In this document: piece after piece, positions 23,638-33,500 of the stretch
Numbering within the stretch: position 1 is the stretch's first letter
Layout of the letters: each line of letters begins with the position of its first letter
Assembly: GCA_016858145.1 (NCBI GenBank)
Contig: JAEHOE010000109.1
Location: forward strand, 1-64,000
Length of the DNA: 64,000 nt
Source: Edaphochlamys debaryana
Taxonomy: Eukaryota; Chlorophyta; Chlorophyceae; Chlamydomonadales
Direction of reading: 5' to 3'
Program-made: the position numbers and the translations under genes
Notes under the pieces: generated by a model
The model's input: only the letters and a program-made list of their open reading frames with translations
What the model was told of the DNA's origin: nothing
The model's database searches: none

Positions 23638-24038
23638 CCCACGCGAGGCTGCGGAGCCTTTGCTGGACGCGGCGGCAGCGGCTGGTGCAGCGCAGAAGCG
23701 GTCGTCCTACACGGGTGACAGCTGCCCTGAGGCGGCCCGCGGCCCCGTTTGCATCATCCGGTGAGCAGGAGCCTGCTCGGCCCCCCCTGCGCGTGTACCT
23801 CGCGTCCTGGTCCCGTAACCCTGGTCGTGAAACCACGCAGCCGGCGTGCGTGTGGGATGCAAAGCTGTGTTCTAGATGGCCTCACCTAGCTGATACCTGC
23901 GTGCGGCCTGAACGAAGCGGACTGTTCGGGTTCTCGCGAGTCGATTAACTCACGCCTGCTGACGCCCTTTGGTTTCCGCTGCGAACATGTCGCTTCTGCT
24001 CTCGTCCATGCTGTAGGCGGCGAAGTGACGAGCCGAAC
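23638..24038 (+). pseudogene. Duplicated 5' fragment of the coiled-coil protein gene
   Basis: A 401-base near-copy of 20350-20788, in the same orientation about 3.3 kb downstream. It keeps the intron, so it arose by DNA duplication and not by retroposition. It lacks 39 bases (13 codons) of exon 1 bounded by a CGGCT microhomology. It starts after the parent ATG and stops 22 bases into exon 2, so it cannot make the parent protein. The donor GTGAGC survives, although the exon end changed from AG to CG. It could still supply splice sites or promoter elements to nearby transcripts, but no downstream coding exon is seen. Confidence 0.85.
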
Positions 24039-24075
24039 CCCAGCACCTCGCAGCTTGCCCGGCCGACGAGTGGAG

Positions 24076-24146
24076 TGATGCGGGGGTGGGGAGGTGGGGG
24101 ACCGTGGGGGTGGGGAGGTGGGGTGGGGACTGGGGAGGTGGGGATG
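24076..24146 (+). repeat. G-rich tract with G-quadruplex potential
   Basis: About 70 bases made of GGGG and GGTGGGGAGGTGGGG-like blocks with many runs of three or more G. It begins just past the duplicated fragment and lies about 690 bases upstream of the SHMT start. It may form G-quadruplexes or mark the duplication junction. Confidence 0.7.
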
Positions 24147-24430
24147 GAACTTGTGATACCGCTTGATGTCCCGTTAGCCTTGAGCATAAATGATCATGGC
24201 CTGGCGAAGGCAGGGGCCCAAGAGTGCATTCATCGTGGCGAGAAGAGGGCGAGCGAAACTCGAGGGCACATTGCCATTAGGGAACGCGACGTTGCTCGGC
24301 TCTGCTGGACCATGTTATGTGAGAATTATTTGTTTTGCTGCACACCAGCTCGGACGTGAAGCAGTGTCCTCTAATACGTGGGCAAAGGGCGGCCGAGAGG
24401 GGCAGCGCGTGTGTGGGTATTGCGTGCCCA

Positions 24431-24464
24431 CGACTGGTCCGGTGCACGTGCACCGGACCAGTCG
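24431..24464. promoter_or_regulatory. 34-bp perfect palindrome centred on a CACGTG box
   Basis: Positions 24431-24447 are the exact reverse complement of 24448-24464. The centre is GTGCACGTGCAC, containing CACGTG at 24445-24450, a G-box core bound by bZIP/bHLH dimers in plants. It lies about 370 bases upstream of the SHMT ATG. It could bind a dimeric regulator of SHMT or form a cruciform. The palindrome is directly seen; the regulatory role is inferred. Confidence 0.8.
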
Positions 24465-24492
24465 GCACCCCACTTAAGCGCCTGCAGTATCG

Positions 24493-24606
24493 CTGCTTGA
24501 AGACGCGTTAAGCGCTCGCCCGGTGCGAGCTTGCGCACCCTGTGTCGCCGTTTGGCACATGTCGCATTTCGTGCAACACCTCGCGCACGAGCCCGTCTTC
24601 AAGCAG
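24493..24606. repeat. Inverted repeat: 13-bp perfect arms with inner stems
   Basis: CTGCTTGAAGACG at 24493-24505 is the exact reverse complement of 24594-24606. Between the arms are smaller inverted pieces such as GGTGCG/CGCACC. RNA from either strand could fold into a long imperfect hairpin. It may be a small-RNA precursor, a miniature transposon or a 5'UTR structure of SHMT. Confidence 0.6.
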
Positions 24607-24637
24607 TGAAACAGTCATAAATTTGGAGGTGACGTAG

Positions 24638-24694
24638 TGACGCATTGGGCAGCTGCAGCGGGCAAGTGTGCCTGCCGCATTGCCCACGCGTCGT
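24638..24694. repeat. Imperfect hairpin upstream of SHMT
   Basis: Arms near GACGCATTGGGCA and TGCCCACGCGTC pair with a small mismatch, and an inner pair GCAGCGGGCA/TGCCTGCCGC extends the stem imperfectly. It follows directly after the 24493-24606 inverted repeat, so the whole 24.43-24.70 kb block is rich in dyad symmetry. Confidence 0.45.
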
Positions 24695-24831
24695 GCCGCG
24701 GCGTGCTCGTCCCGAACGTGCACGAGGACGTGAGGGTCGTGGCCCTTCTCCCCATAATACCTATTGAGCTGCACACATACACTTCACTAGTGTGTGCTTG
24801 ACACCCCACCGACAGCTCGAGTGCCGGCACC

Positions 24832-27800
24832 ATGCAGCTCCACGCTAAGCAGAGCCTCTCGGCCTCGCGCGGTGCCCGCGCCTCGCGTCGCCCCGTGGTC
24901 GTCAAGGCCACTGTCGCTCCCCCGGCTCCTAGCTCTGCTGGTGAGCTGCAAGCGGAGCCCAGCGCGACCGAAAGCAGCGCCGGCACCTCAGAGGCGCCAA
25001 CCGCGACCACCCTGCTGAATTGCGTCCGCTGTTTAATTGCAGGCAAGAAGCTGTTCCAGTACGATGGCGCTCTCTCGGAGGTGGACCCCGAGATTCACTC
25101 GCTCATCTCCAAGGAGAAGTCGCGCCAGGTCAGGGGGCCCACGGGGTCGCTGTGGTGACCCATAGCCTTCTATTAGGACGCTGGTGTTACGTTTGGCACT
25201 GGCCTGGGGCTGGGCGGTGGTCTGCGGGCGGCGGCGTGTCACGCGACCACACCGTGTCGCCTCAACTTCGTGGCCCTGGTTTGCCCCACAGGTTCGCGGC
25301 CTGGAGCTGATTGCCTCGGAGAACTTCACCTCGAAGGCGGTAAGCGGGGCTTGCAGCGCCTGGGAGGACTGCCGGAAGGCGCATTCTCCGCGCCTCTCGC
25401 TTTCGGCGCTTGACCCGTGCGCTTGGGTGCAGGTGATGCAAGCCCTGGGTAGCTGCATGACCAACAAGTACTCGGAGGGCCGCCCTAACGCCCGCTACTA
25501 TGGCGGCAACGAGTACATCGACCAGGTTGAGCTGCTGTGCGAGGTGAGCCGCTCAGAAGCATTCACGCAACACACTTGCGACTTGGCGATGAGGCCTGGC
25601 CCAGTCCGTGCTGGGCGACCGAGCCCTAGTCGTGGTCGGCGTGCTTGGCGCCCCACCCTCTGGCCTGCCCCCCGTTGCCACCATAGGCGCTCCTGACAGC
25701 CTTGCGCGGTAGTCGCAGCGATGGCTGGTTAGAGACCTTGCTTCTGGCCTCAACAGGGCAGCCCATGCTTCCACCGTAGCGTGGGGCTTCACACGGCTTG
25801 TCTCTTCCTCAGCCTCCTGGTGTACCCCTCGCACCCGCCTCGACCGTCCTCGACCTTCACACTCTGCCACCTGCAACCCTAGCCACCTGCAACTCGAGCA
25901 CAGGGCCACAGAGCCTGCCCCTTCGCTGACGCTCTCTCGTACACACGAACTTCCCTGGCCAGGACCTCCCTACCCTCACACCTCCCGGGCGTGCCCCGCG
26001 CAACCCCACCTTCCCACTTCCTGTCTGCAGCCGGCCCCGGTTCCCCACACGCGGCCCGCCTCTGACCCACCCCATCCCCCTTGCTCCCTCCTTGCCCTCT
26101 CTCTCGCTCCCTCCCGAGCGCAGAAGCGCGCCCTGGAGCTCTTCAAGCTGGACCCTGCCCAGTGGGGCGTCAACGTGCAGCCCCACTCGGGCTCCCCCGC
26201 CAACTTCGCCGTCTACACGGGCCTGCTGCAGCCCCACGACCGCATCATGGGCCTGGACCTGCCGCACGGTGCGTACGGCACTGTACGGCACCGTACGGCG
26301 CACGGGCTTGCGGGCGGGGTGCTCATGGGGTGTTTGTGAGGGGCCGTTGGTATGGGGCTTGGGGCTGGCGCGGTGCGAGCGCGGGGGCTGGGGGTGTTGG
26401 GGGCTGGTGTGGCGGGGATGAGCGGTTTTCGCGGCACCGGCCTGGGGGTGTGTACGAGTCAAGCTGTCGGCAGTGCGGTCGATGCGGGGCGAGGGGGGGG
26501 GGCTGGGCGCTGTAGCGTGCCCGGGAGGCCCTGGGCTGTACCAACGGCCAGCCAGCGTGCAGAGCCTTCGCGGATGCATCGGTTACACTATGGAGCGACC
26601 TGCTGGCTCCCGTCGGACTTTTCCGCGCCATGCCCCCCAGGCTACCTCCCAATGCCCCCCCGTCCCCCAACTTAACCACCCCACCCTGCACCCCACCACC
26701 CAGGCGGGCACCTGACCCACGGCTTCATGACCGCCAAGAAGCGAGTGTCCGCCACGTCGATCTTCTTCGAGTCGATGCCGTACCGCCTGAACGACGCCAC
26801 CGGCACCGTGGACTATGAGATGCTGGAGAAGACCGCCGCCCTGTACCGCCCCAAGCTGGTGGTGGCGGGTGAGGGACGGGACGGAGGAAGGACGGGGGGG
26901 CCTGGGGGAAGGTGCAGGCGTGCGTGCGAAAAGACGCTGGTGTCGGACGCAAACAGCTGTTGGCTGCGGGTTTGGAGGGGGAAGGGCCAGAGTGGGTAGA
27001 CCACTATACAAGGAGCCTGGCTGTACCGCGCCCCCCTCTTCCCCCTCCCCAACCCCCCTCAACCCCCTTCCCCTCCCGAACCCAGGCGCCTCGGCCTACT
27101 CCCGCAACTTCGACTACGCCCGCATGCGCGCCATCGCGGACCAGCACGACGCCTACCTCATGTCCGACATGGCGCACATCAGCGGCCTGGTGGCGGCCGG
27201 CGTGGCCGACTCGCCGTTCGAGCACTCGCACATCGTCACCACCACCACGCACAAGTCGCTCCGCGGCCCCCGCGGCGGCATGATCTTCTACCGCCGCGAC
27301 CTCAAGGACCGCATCGACTCGGCCGTGTTCCCCGTGAGTGGCGGGGCAGTTGGTGGTTGGCGGTTGGGATGTTTGGTGGTTGGGGTCGTCTGGGTGGGTG
27401 GGGACTGGGTGGCCGAAGCGGGTGGGGTTTTGTGAGGTCGGGGGTCGGTGGCCCGTGCCCAAGTTTGACCCCTCCCGCTCCTCTGGCTCCCTCCTCCCCC
27501 TTTCCCAACTCGCAGGGCCTGCAGGGCGGCCCGCACAACCACACCATCTCGGCCCTGGCTGTGGCTCTCAAGATGGCCAACACCGAGGAGTTCCGCACCT
27601 ACCAGAAGCAGGTGAGGGCGGCGGATGTGGGTCGGGATGTGGGTCGGGGGCGCCTGCCTGGGGTGGTGTGCGTGCAGCGGCACAGGCCTGGCAAGTTTCG
27701 ACGGAAGGGCTGACTTGACTGAGGGGTTCATGCGGGACATGCGGGACGTCCTGGCGAGAGGTGGTCACTGAAGCGTCACCCTCCAGGCCGGTGTGTAAGC

Positions 27801-28860
27801 GGGGTAAGGGGCGGCGCTGGACATCCTTCGGGCGTCTCCCTTGCAAAGGGCGGGCGAGCGAGGCCTATCCCGCGAGGGCAGACCACGGACCATGACCGGC
27901 GCCCAATCCGTAGCGCAGCCCCTGCGTCCCCGCCTAACCCCCCCTGCCCCATCCCCACCCACCCACCCACCCCGCTCTCCCAGGTGATTGCCAACTGCGC
28001 CGCGCTGTGCAAGCGGCTGCAGTCGCACGGCTACAAGGTGGTGTCGGACGGCACCGACAACCACCTGGTGCTGGTGGACCTCAAGCCCGTGGGCATTGAC
28101 GGAGCCCGCGTGCAGGTGCGCGTGGGCGGTGGCGTGGGATGTTGGCGGCTGCTGGGGTCGGTGCGGAGATGCCGGTGGGGGCCTGGGTACAGCCAGGATG
28201 CGTTGGAGTTGCAGGGAAGCCTCGGGAGGATTGGGAGTATGGAGCATGCTCTCACGCCGTCCTCACCGCCCTCCCTCCCTCCCTGCCTCCCACTCCTCAC
28301 TCCCCCCAGACCGTGCTCGACGCCGTGTCCATCACGCTCAACAAGAACTCGGTGCCCGGGGACAAGTCGGCCATGGTGCCCGGCGGCATCCGCATCGGCA
28401 CGCCCGCGCTCACCACCCGCGGCTTCCAGGAGAAGGACTTTGAGCAGGTGGCCGACTTCATCCACCGCGCCATCGTCATCGCCAAGGACTGCCAGGTGGG
28501 GCCACGTGCGGCGCGTGCGGTCAGGTTGGGGGCGTGCATTGGTGCAGTGCTGTGGGGGGCTTGTTATAGGATGTTCATGTGGGCGTTTGCTGCAGAGACG
28601 GGGGCTGCTCGTGCATGGGCCTAGCGGTACCCCAAGCCGCGTGCTTGCTTTCGCCCCCGCCGTTTCGGGCCTGTGCTGGTGCCCTGCTAACCCTACCCCT
28701 CCCGCTGCCGCCCCTTTCCCCGCAGGCCAAGACCCCCGCCCCCGGCAAGCTCAAGGAGTTCAAGGAGTACGTGGAGCACGCCGGCTCGCGCACTGACATC
28801 GCCGCCCTGCGCTCCGAGGTCGAGGCCCTGGCCACCTCGTTCCCCATGCCCGGCGTGTAA
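24832..28860 (+). CDS. SHMT: Serine hydroxymethyltransferase, organelle-targeted (probably plastid)
   Basis: PLP enzyme interconverting serine and glycine with tetrahydrofolate, supplying one-carbon units. Predicted 486 aa. Exons: 24832-24940, 25043-25128, 25292-25339, 25433-25543, 26124-26268, 26704-26868, 27086-27333, 27516-27611, 27984-28115, 28310-28495, 28726-28860; the frame closes. The family signature is complete: [42 protein letters not shown], and the PLP-lysine region [14 protein letters not shown], then GGPHNH and [14 protein letters not shown]. The first 37 or so residues are Ser/Arg/Ala-rich with VVVKA, like an algal chloroplast transit peptide; mitochondrial targeting is the alternative. 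Intron 1 (102 bases) is in frame and stop-free. A palindrome with CACGTG lies upstream. TGTAA at 29613 may end the transcript. Confidence 0.97.
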
Positions 28861-30596
28861 GGAAGTTGCCGGAAGCTGGCGGGACGGAACCCGGCGTGTG
28901 AGGAAGCCGCGCGAAGCTGGTGCTTGGAGCTGACGGCCCATGCGGCCTGACGGAAAGGAGGGCAGCTTTCTGGAGCCGTCGGGCGCTGGCGCGAGCTGCG
29001 TGATCTTGGGGTTTGGGGGGTTGCAAGGACGAAAGTGGGTTGGGGCTGGCATCGGCCGCCGCTGCGAGGCGGGACGGGCTGGCTAGTGGAGCTAGGAGCC
29101 GGCTGGGGAGAGGCTTGCGGCGTGCCCTGCGTGCCAGGGGCAGCGGCAAGAGGGGAGCGGAGGACGAGCATCTAGCTGCACAGCATGCGGCGTGGCGCAG
29201 AACTGGTCAGCTGGGCTTTGGTGGGCTAGGGTCTTGGGGGGAGCATTCCTGCGGGAGGTGCGCCCTCACAGCGGTCTGGTGTGCCGCTTGGGGGGAGGCT
29301 GACCGGACCTAGTAGGACTAGTGGGCGGCAATCCAGACGCCCCCACATGACAGTTGACCGCTTGACGGCTTCTGACTTCAGACGCAGGAAATGGCACGGA
29401 TGCCCCGGGCCGACGATTGACACGCGCTACCTAAAAGCGCTGCTAGGGAGGTTTCATGAGCTCGTGACTGGGCGCTTGCTTGGATGGCACTCGCCACGTA
29501 TGTGGCGGCCGGGAGCGAGCACCGGTAAGGATGATGCCACGGACAGGTTACACTTGCATTGGGGTGTTTGCGGCACAGCCACGCTTCGTTGGCTCAGAGG
29601 CTGCAACTCATATGTAAGAGATGGAAGAGCTCTGCTACTCTGCTAGTATGCCGTGAGCCCTGCTCAACTCGGGACTTCATGTCTCCCGTGCCGGAGGGGT
29701 CCGGGGGTCCTAGATCTGGCTTCGTGGCGGGTTTTGACGAGAACAACGTGGCAAGAAGCCGCATCGTAAAGGTGAAGCAGCCGCGCACGAGACGGGCATG
29801 TCGACACCCGTTCGTGGCGGGTCCGTGCAGGCCGCTGTGCACATGCAATTGTTGGCACGCGTGCCAGTTGCAGCTAGGGGAGAACAGGTACCAGTCTACG
29901 AAACACTGCCCGGAACCTCCCTTTCGCAGCTCGCCTGCTTGCGCGCTGTCTAGCGCTTGTGTCCGTCGAGACTGATTCGAGAGCTCGAGACTGGAGCGGT
30001 TGGCAGCACCTCCGGCCGGCAGGGCTGCCGCACGCATGCATCTGACCTCAGCAGGCCTCAGCTTGGGCCCGGAGGAGCAGACGAGGCCAGCTGGCCATAC
30101 CCTCGAACTCGCCGCCCCGGGCCCTCCTCCAGGCCCAAATCTACTTCAACCTCAACGCGCGAGACTAGGTGACACATGGCCTTCTCACACCTTCACTCCA
30201 AGCCCCACCTCGCCCCACAAACGCGTCTGCTCCAGATCCCGCGCTCTGCAACCAAAGTTGAAACGCCGCAGCGGCCCCGATGGACCGGGGGAGCCAGGCC
30301 ATGTTCTTATGCAGTTCAAGGAGCCAGGGCTGTCGCAGGCCCACGCAAGCGTCGCTACTCGTGGCCCGTGCACTGCTGCGGCGCCTGGATCGCATCCCGT
30401 CCCGGCGCCGCACTGCGAACTGACGCCATACACAAGCTATACAAACTTGCACAACGCTATGCCCCCGGGGGATTTACTCTTTAGCAGCGACCGACAGAGT
30501 CCAGAGCGCCCACGGGGGTCCCAGACGCCGGGAGAAACGTATGATAAGCAGATTGCGCTATTTATTATTGGTAGATTACATCCATCGCTATGAGTT
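28861..30596. other. Intergenic region: SHMT 3'UTR and cyclase promoter
   Basis: No coding exon supported. The left half is probably SHMT 3'UTR up to the TGTAA near 29613. The right half should carry the promoter and 5'UTR of the cyclase; an AT-rich patch (TATTTATTATTGGTAG) at about 30559-30574 lies just before its ATG. Confidence 0.5.
29613..29617 (+). terminator. Putative poly(A) signal TGTAA for SHMT
   Basis: First plus-strand TGTAA that I find beyond the SHMT stop region, about 750 bases downstream. Confidence 0.4.
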
Positions 30597-33500
30597 ATGA
30601 AAGGAAGCGAAGTTCGGGGACCGGCTTGGAGCATTTGGCCAACATGGCTAGCGCTCGGGCTCAGCGTAATCGCCTGCAGCTTGTTTCAAGCTGATGCAGC
30701 GACGCATGATGAGCTGCTCGCAGCGAGGCTTGGCGAGTGTTTCAGGACAGGGAGCACGGGAGGTCTTGCGACACCCTTGTCGGCCTGCCCAGCAAACCGT
30801 GCTGTTATCATCCGCTGCGTCCTGGAGGCAAGAGATGGGCCTACGGTGAGCATGTCTGGGCGCGGTCGTGCGGTACGTAGTTTGGAGGCGCGCGGATTTG
30901 GCTTCGCACGCTGTAACAGGCAGCGCCTCAAGGCCTGTGACCACGGACAACATTGACCTAGGGGTGACGTCCGAGGTGGTTCGTTGCACTCATCATGCCA
31001 TGGCGAGTTCGCGCTTGCCGGGTTGCGCCGGTCGAAGCGCGTCGAAGCCACGCTGGTTATGTCTCCACCGAGCTTGTTGGACGTGCTGGACGGGGCGCAC
31101 CTTTGACCGTACCGTGCGCCCAGCTGCCGTTGAGGCCTCCCCAGTCGAGTTGGTGCGGTTGGTAAGGCTGCTGCTCCCTGCAGCGTGTACAGCCTTCAGC
31201 ACAGACCGGCGCGGGATGTGAGCTGTCTTGCCCGGGATGGGGCTTGCTGCCGATACCACCACCCCTTAGCGCTCGAGTCTGGCAGGGAACTATGGAGCAC
31301 GCAAGGGTGTGTGCCACCCACGCCGCCCTCAACGTCTCTGGCAGGCCTCCTACCCCTCTCGACAGGGAGCACGCCTTGCCAAACTGCATAAGCTCCAGGC
31401 CACGTGCGCCTCCAATCACCCTACCTCCCCTCAATCTCCGGCCCTTCCCCATGCAGCAACTGAACGCTTGGGCAGATGAGGAGTGGGTTGCCCAGGCTCT
31501 GGGGCGGCCCAGTCAGGCGTTTGCCGCATCTGGAGGCATGCCGCCCGTTGCTTGGACCTGGGGCTCAGGTGATCGGAAGGTAAGACGAGGCCCGTGCAAG
31601 CTCAGGGTGCGCTAGGTGCAAGCAAGGGAGACCAGAGCAGGGCAAAGCAGGTAGACCCAAGGTCATAGACGAGCGGGCAGTACCTAGAGCTGCCCAGCTG
31701 GTGCTTACACCTCAACTTGAAAGCAGCAGTGACAGATTGCAGTGACAGATTGCAGTGACAGTCTGCAACACGTTAAGAAGCTCTTGAATCTTCGCTACCG
31801 TTAGAGCTCACGGCCTCTTACATCACGGCCTTTTACACCTGCGAAACCTCGTATCCCTCGTATTCAGGACGCCAGCGGCTTGTTTGCTCCCTCGCCAGCG
31901 GAGCAAGCGGCGGCCGCCAGCCCAGCGCAGCTCTGGGCGCTGACATCAGCTGCTGTGGGAGATCTGGCGGAGGGGGCGCCGGCGTTGGCACAGGTCAGCA
32001 CGCTGCGGGAAACGTCAACCCCTTGCGGTCCCGGGGTCGCAGGGGGGAGGGCCGTGTGAAGGGTCATGCCCAACTGTGTTGCTCACTAACGCCGCGGTTC
32101 TGGGTCCCGCAGGATCTGATGCCGCTGATCCAGGCCCTTCCGGGCCCCGGGATCGCATCGGTGCCGACGCTGCAGGAGGGTGAGCGATTGAGCCCAAGGT
32201 GCTGGGCATGAGAGCAGGATCACACGCTGCAACCGTGGTGCACCCAACAAGCTAGGGGCCTACAAGTCTCAGCCGCTGCAGCTCAAGATTAAATGCACGC
32301 TCAACCTGTTGCATGAGATTGGATGAACGCTGAGCATGGCCTTATTTCCGCTTTCGCTCTGCAGCGCTGTCAGAGTACGGCACACGCGTCATGTCCCTAC
32401 CTGTCAGCAGCTCCGTTCTGCTTTTGTACTACAGGTGGGATCGGAGGGGCGCGGCGCGACTAGGGCAGCAGGGCACGCCACGTCGCTCGGCCGGCGGTTT
32501 CTCCACAATGCAAGCAAAATGCCTGAAGTTGTTGACTTCGCAACTTAGCTCCAATGCGACCCGGTCCCGTCCCCGTGTACGGTGCTGTACTGCTACACAG
32601 GCGGGACGTGTTCTCTTCTGCGGGCCTGCCGCCCCCGCGCACCTGGGCTGAGGCGGTTGCGGCGGCGGCTCGCTTTAACGGCACAGACCTGGACGGTGGG
32701 GCGAGGGGGGAAGGGCATGGGAGCCGCCGGCCTTGGGAGGAAACGCCACCTCGATTAGTGGGAGGCGTCCCTGGCTTACAGGCAAAACGCCTGGGGTCGT
32801 TGGGCGGAGGGCATGAACCACTGACTTCCGCCCTCACCCTTTGCAGGGGACGGCTTGCGTGACGAGGATTGGGGCATCTGTCTGCACCAACCGCCGGGCT
32901 GTCCAACTGCTGCGGCGCCGCTACTGGCGGTGGTTGCCAGCCTGGCCCAGGCGCAGGGCCGCGGCGAGGGCTTCCACTTCCGACCCGGTGCGTGCCTAGG
33001 CTACGGGTCCCCGGATGTGTTGCATGGCAAGGCCGCTGCAAGGAGGGATTGGGAGTGCGGCGGCCAGACGCCATGCGGCCTTGCTGTACTGCAGCCGGTC
33101 CAATCCAGCCCAGTCCAGTCGTTTTTACCTTGACTTCCTGACCACGTTGCAGATGTCATGCGTAATGTGTACGACACCGTGGCATGGGAAGCGGCGCTGG
33201 CGGTATTGGCTGCGCTTTCGCGCTTTGCGCCGCCGCCGTCAGTGACCGTGGAGCCCTCAGCGGCGGGCCCAGGGCCCGACTGCTCATACCAGCACCTGTT
33301 CGGCCGCGGCCGTTGGTGAGTGGCACAAAAGGGATTGACCAAGACAACGGCTGCAGAGAGACCGTGCTATGCTATGCTTCGTTTTGTTGCGGCAAGGCGT
33401 TGTTGAAAGGACGCCTCGCCCACATGCGCCGCCCTGCAGCGCGATGGCTCTGTCCCTGGCGGGACAGTTCAAGTACGACAGCTGGAACAGCAGCGCCATC

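Noticed and set aside
23208..23948. 246-codon plus-strand frame running into the duplicated fragment
   Set aside because: Its right half is the duplicated exon/intron read in a different frame from the parent gene, so it is fortuitous.
26269..26300. GTACGGCAC repeats at the start of an SHMT intron as a regulatory array
   Set aside because: Only two or three short imperfect copies; similar GTAC-rich bits occur in other introns of the window and nothing shows a function.
25857..26579. 240-codon minus-strand frame in SHMT
   Set aside because: Covers a long SHMT intron and a conserved SHMT exon on the other strand; no motif.
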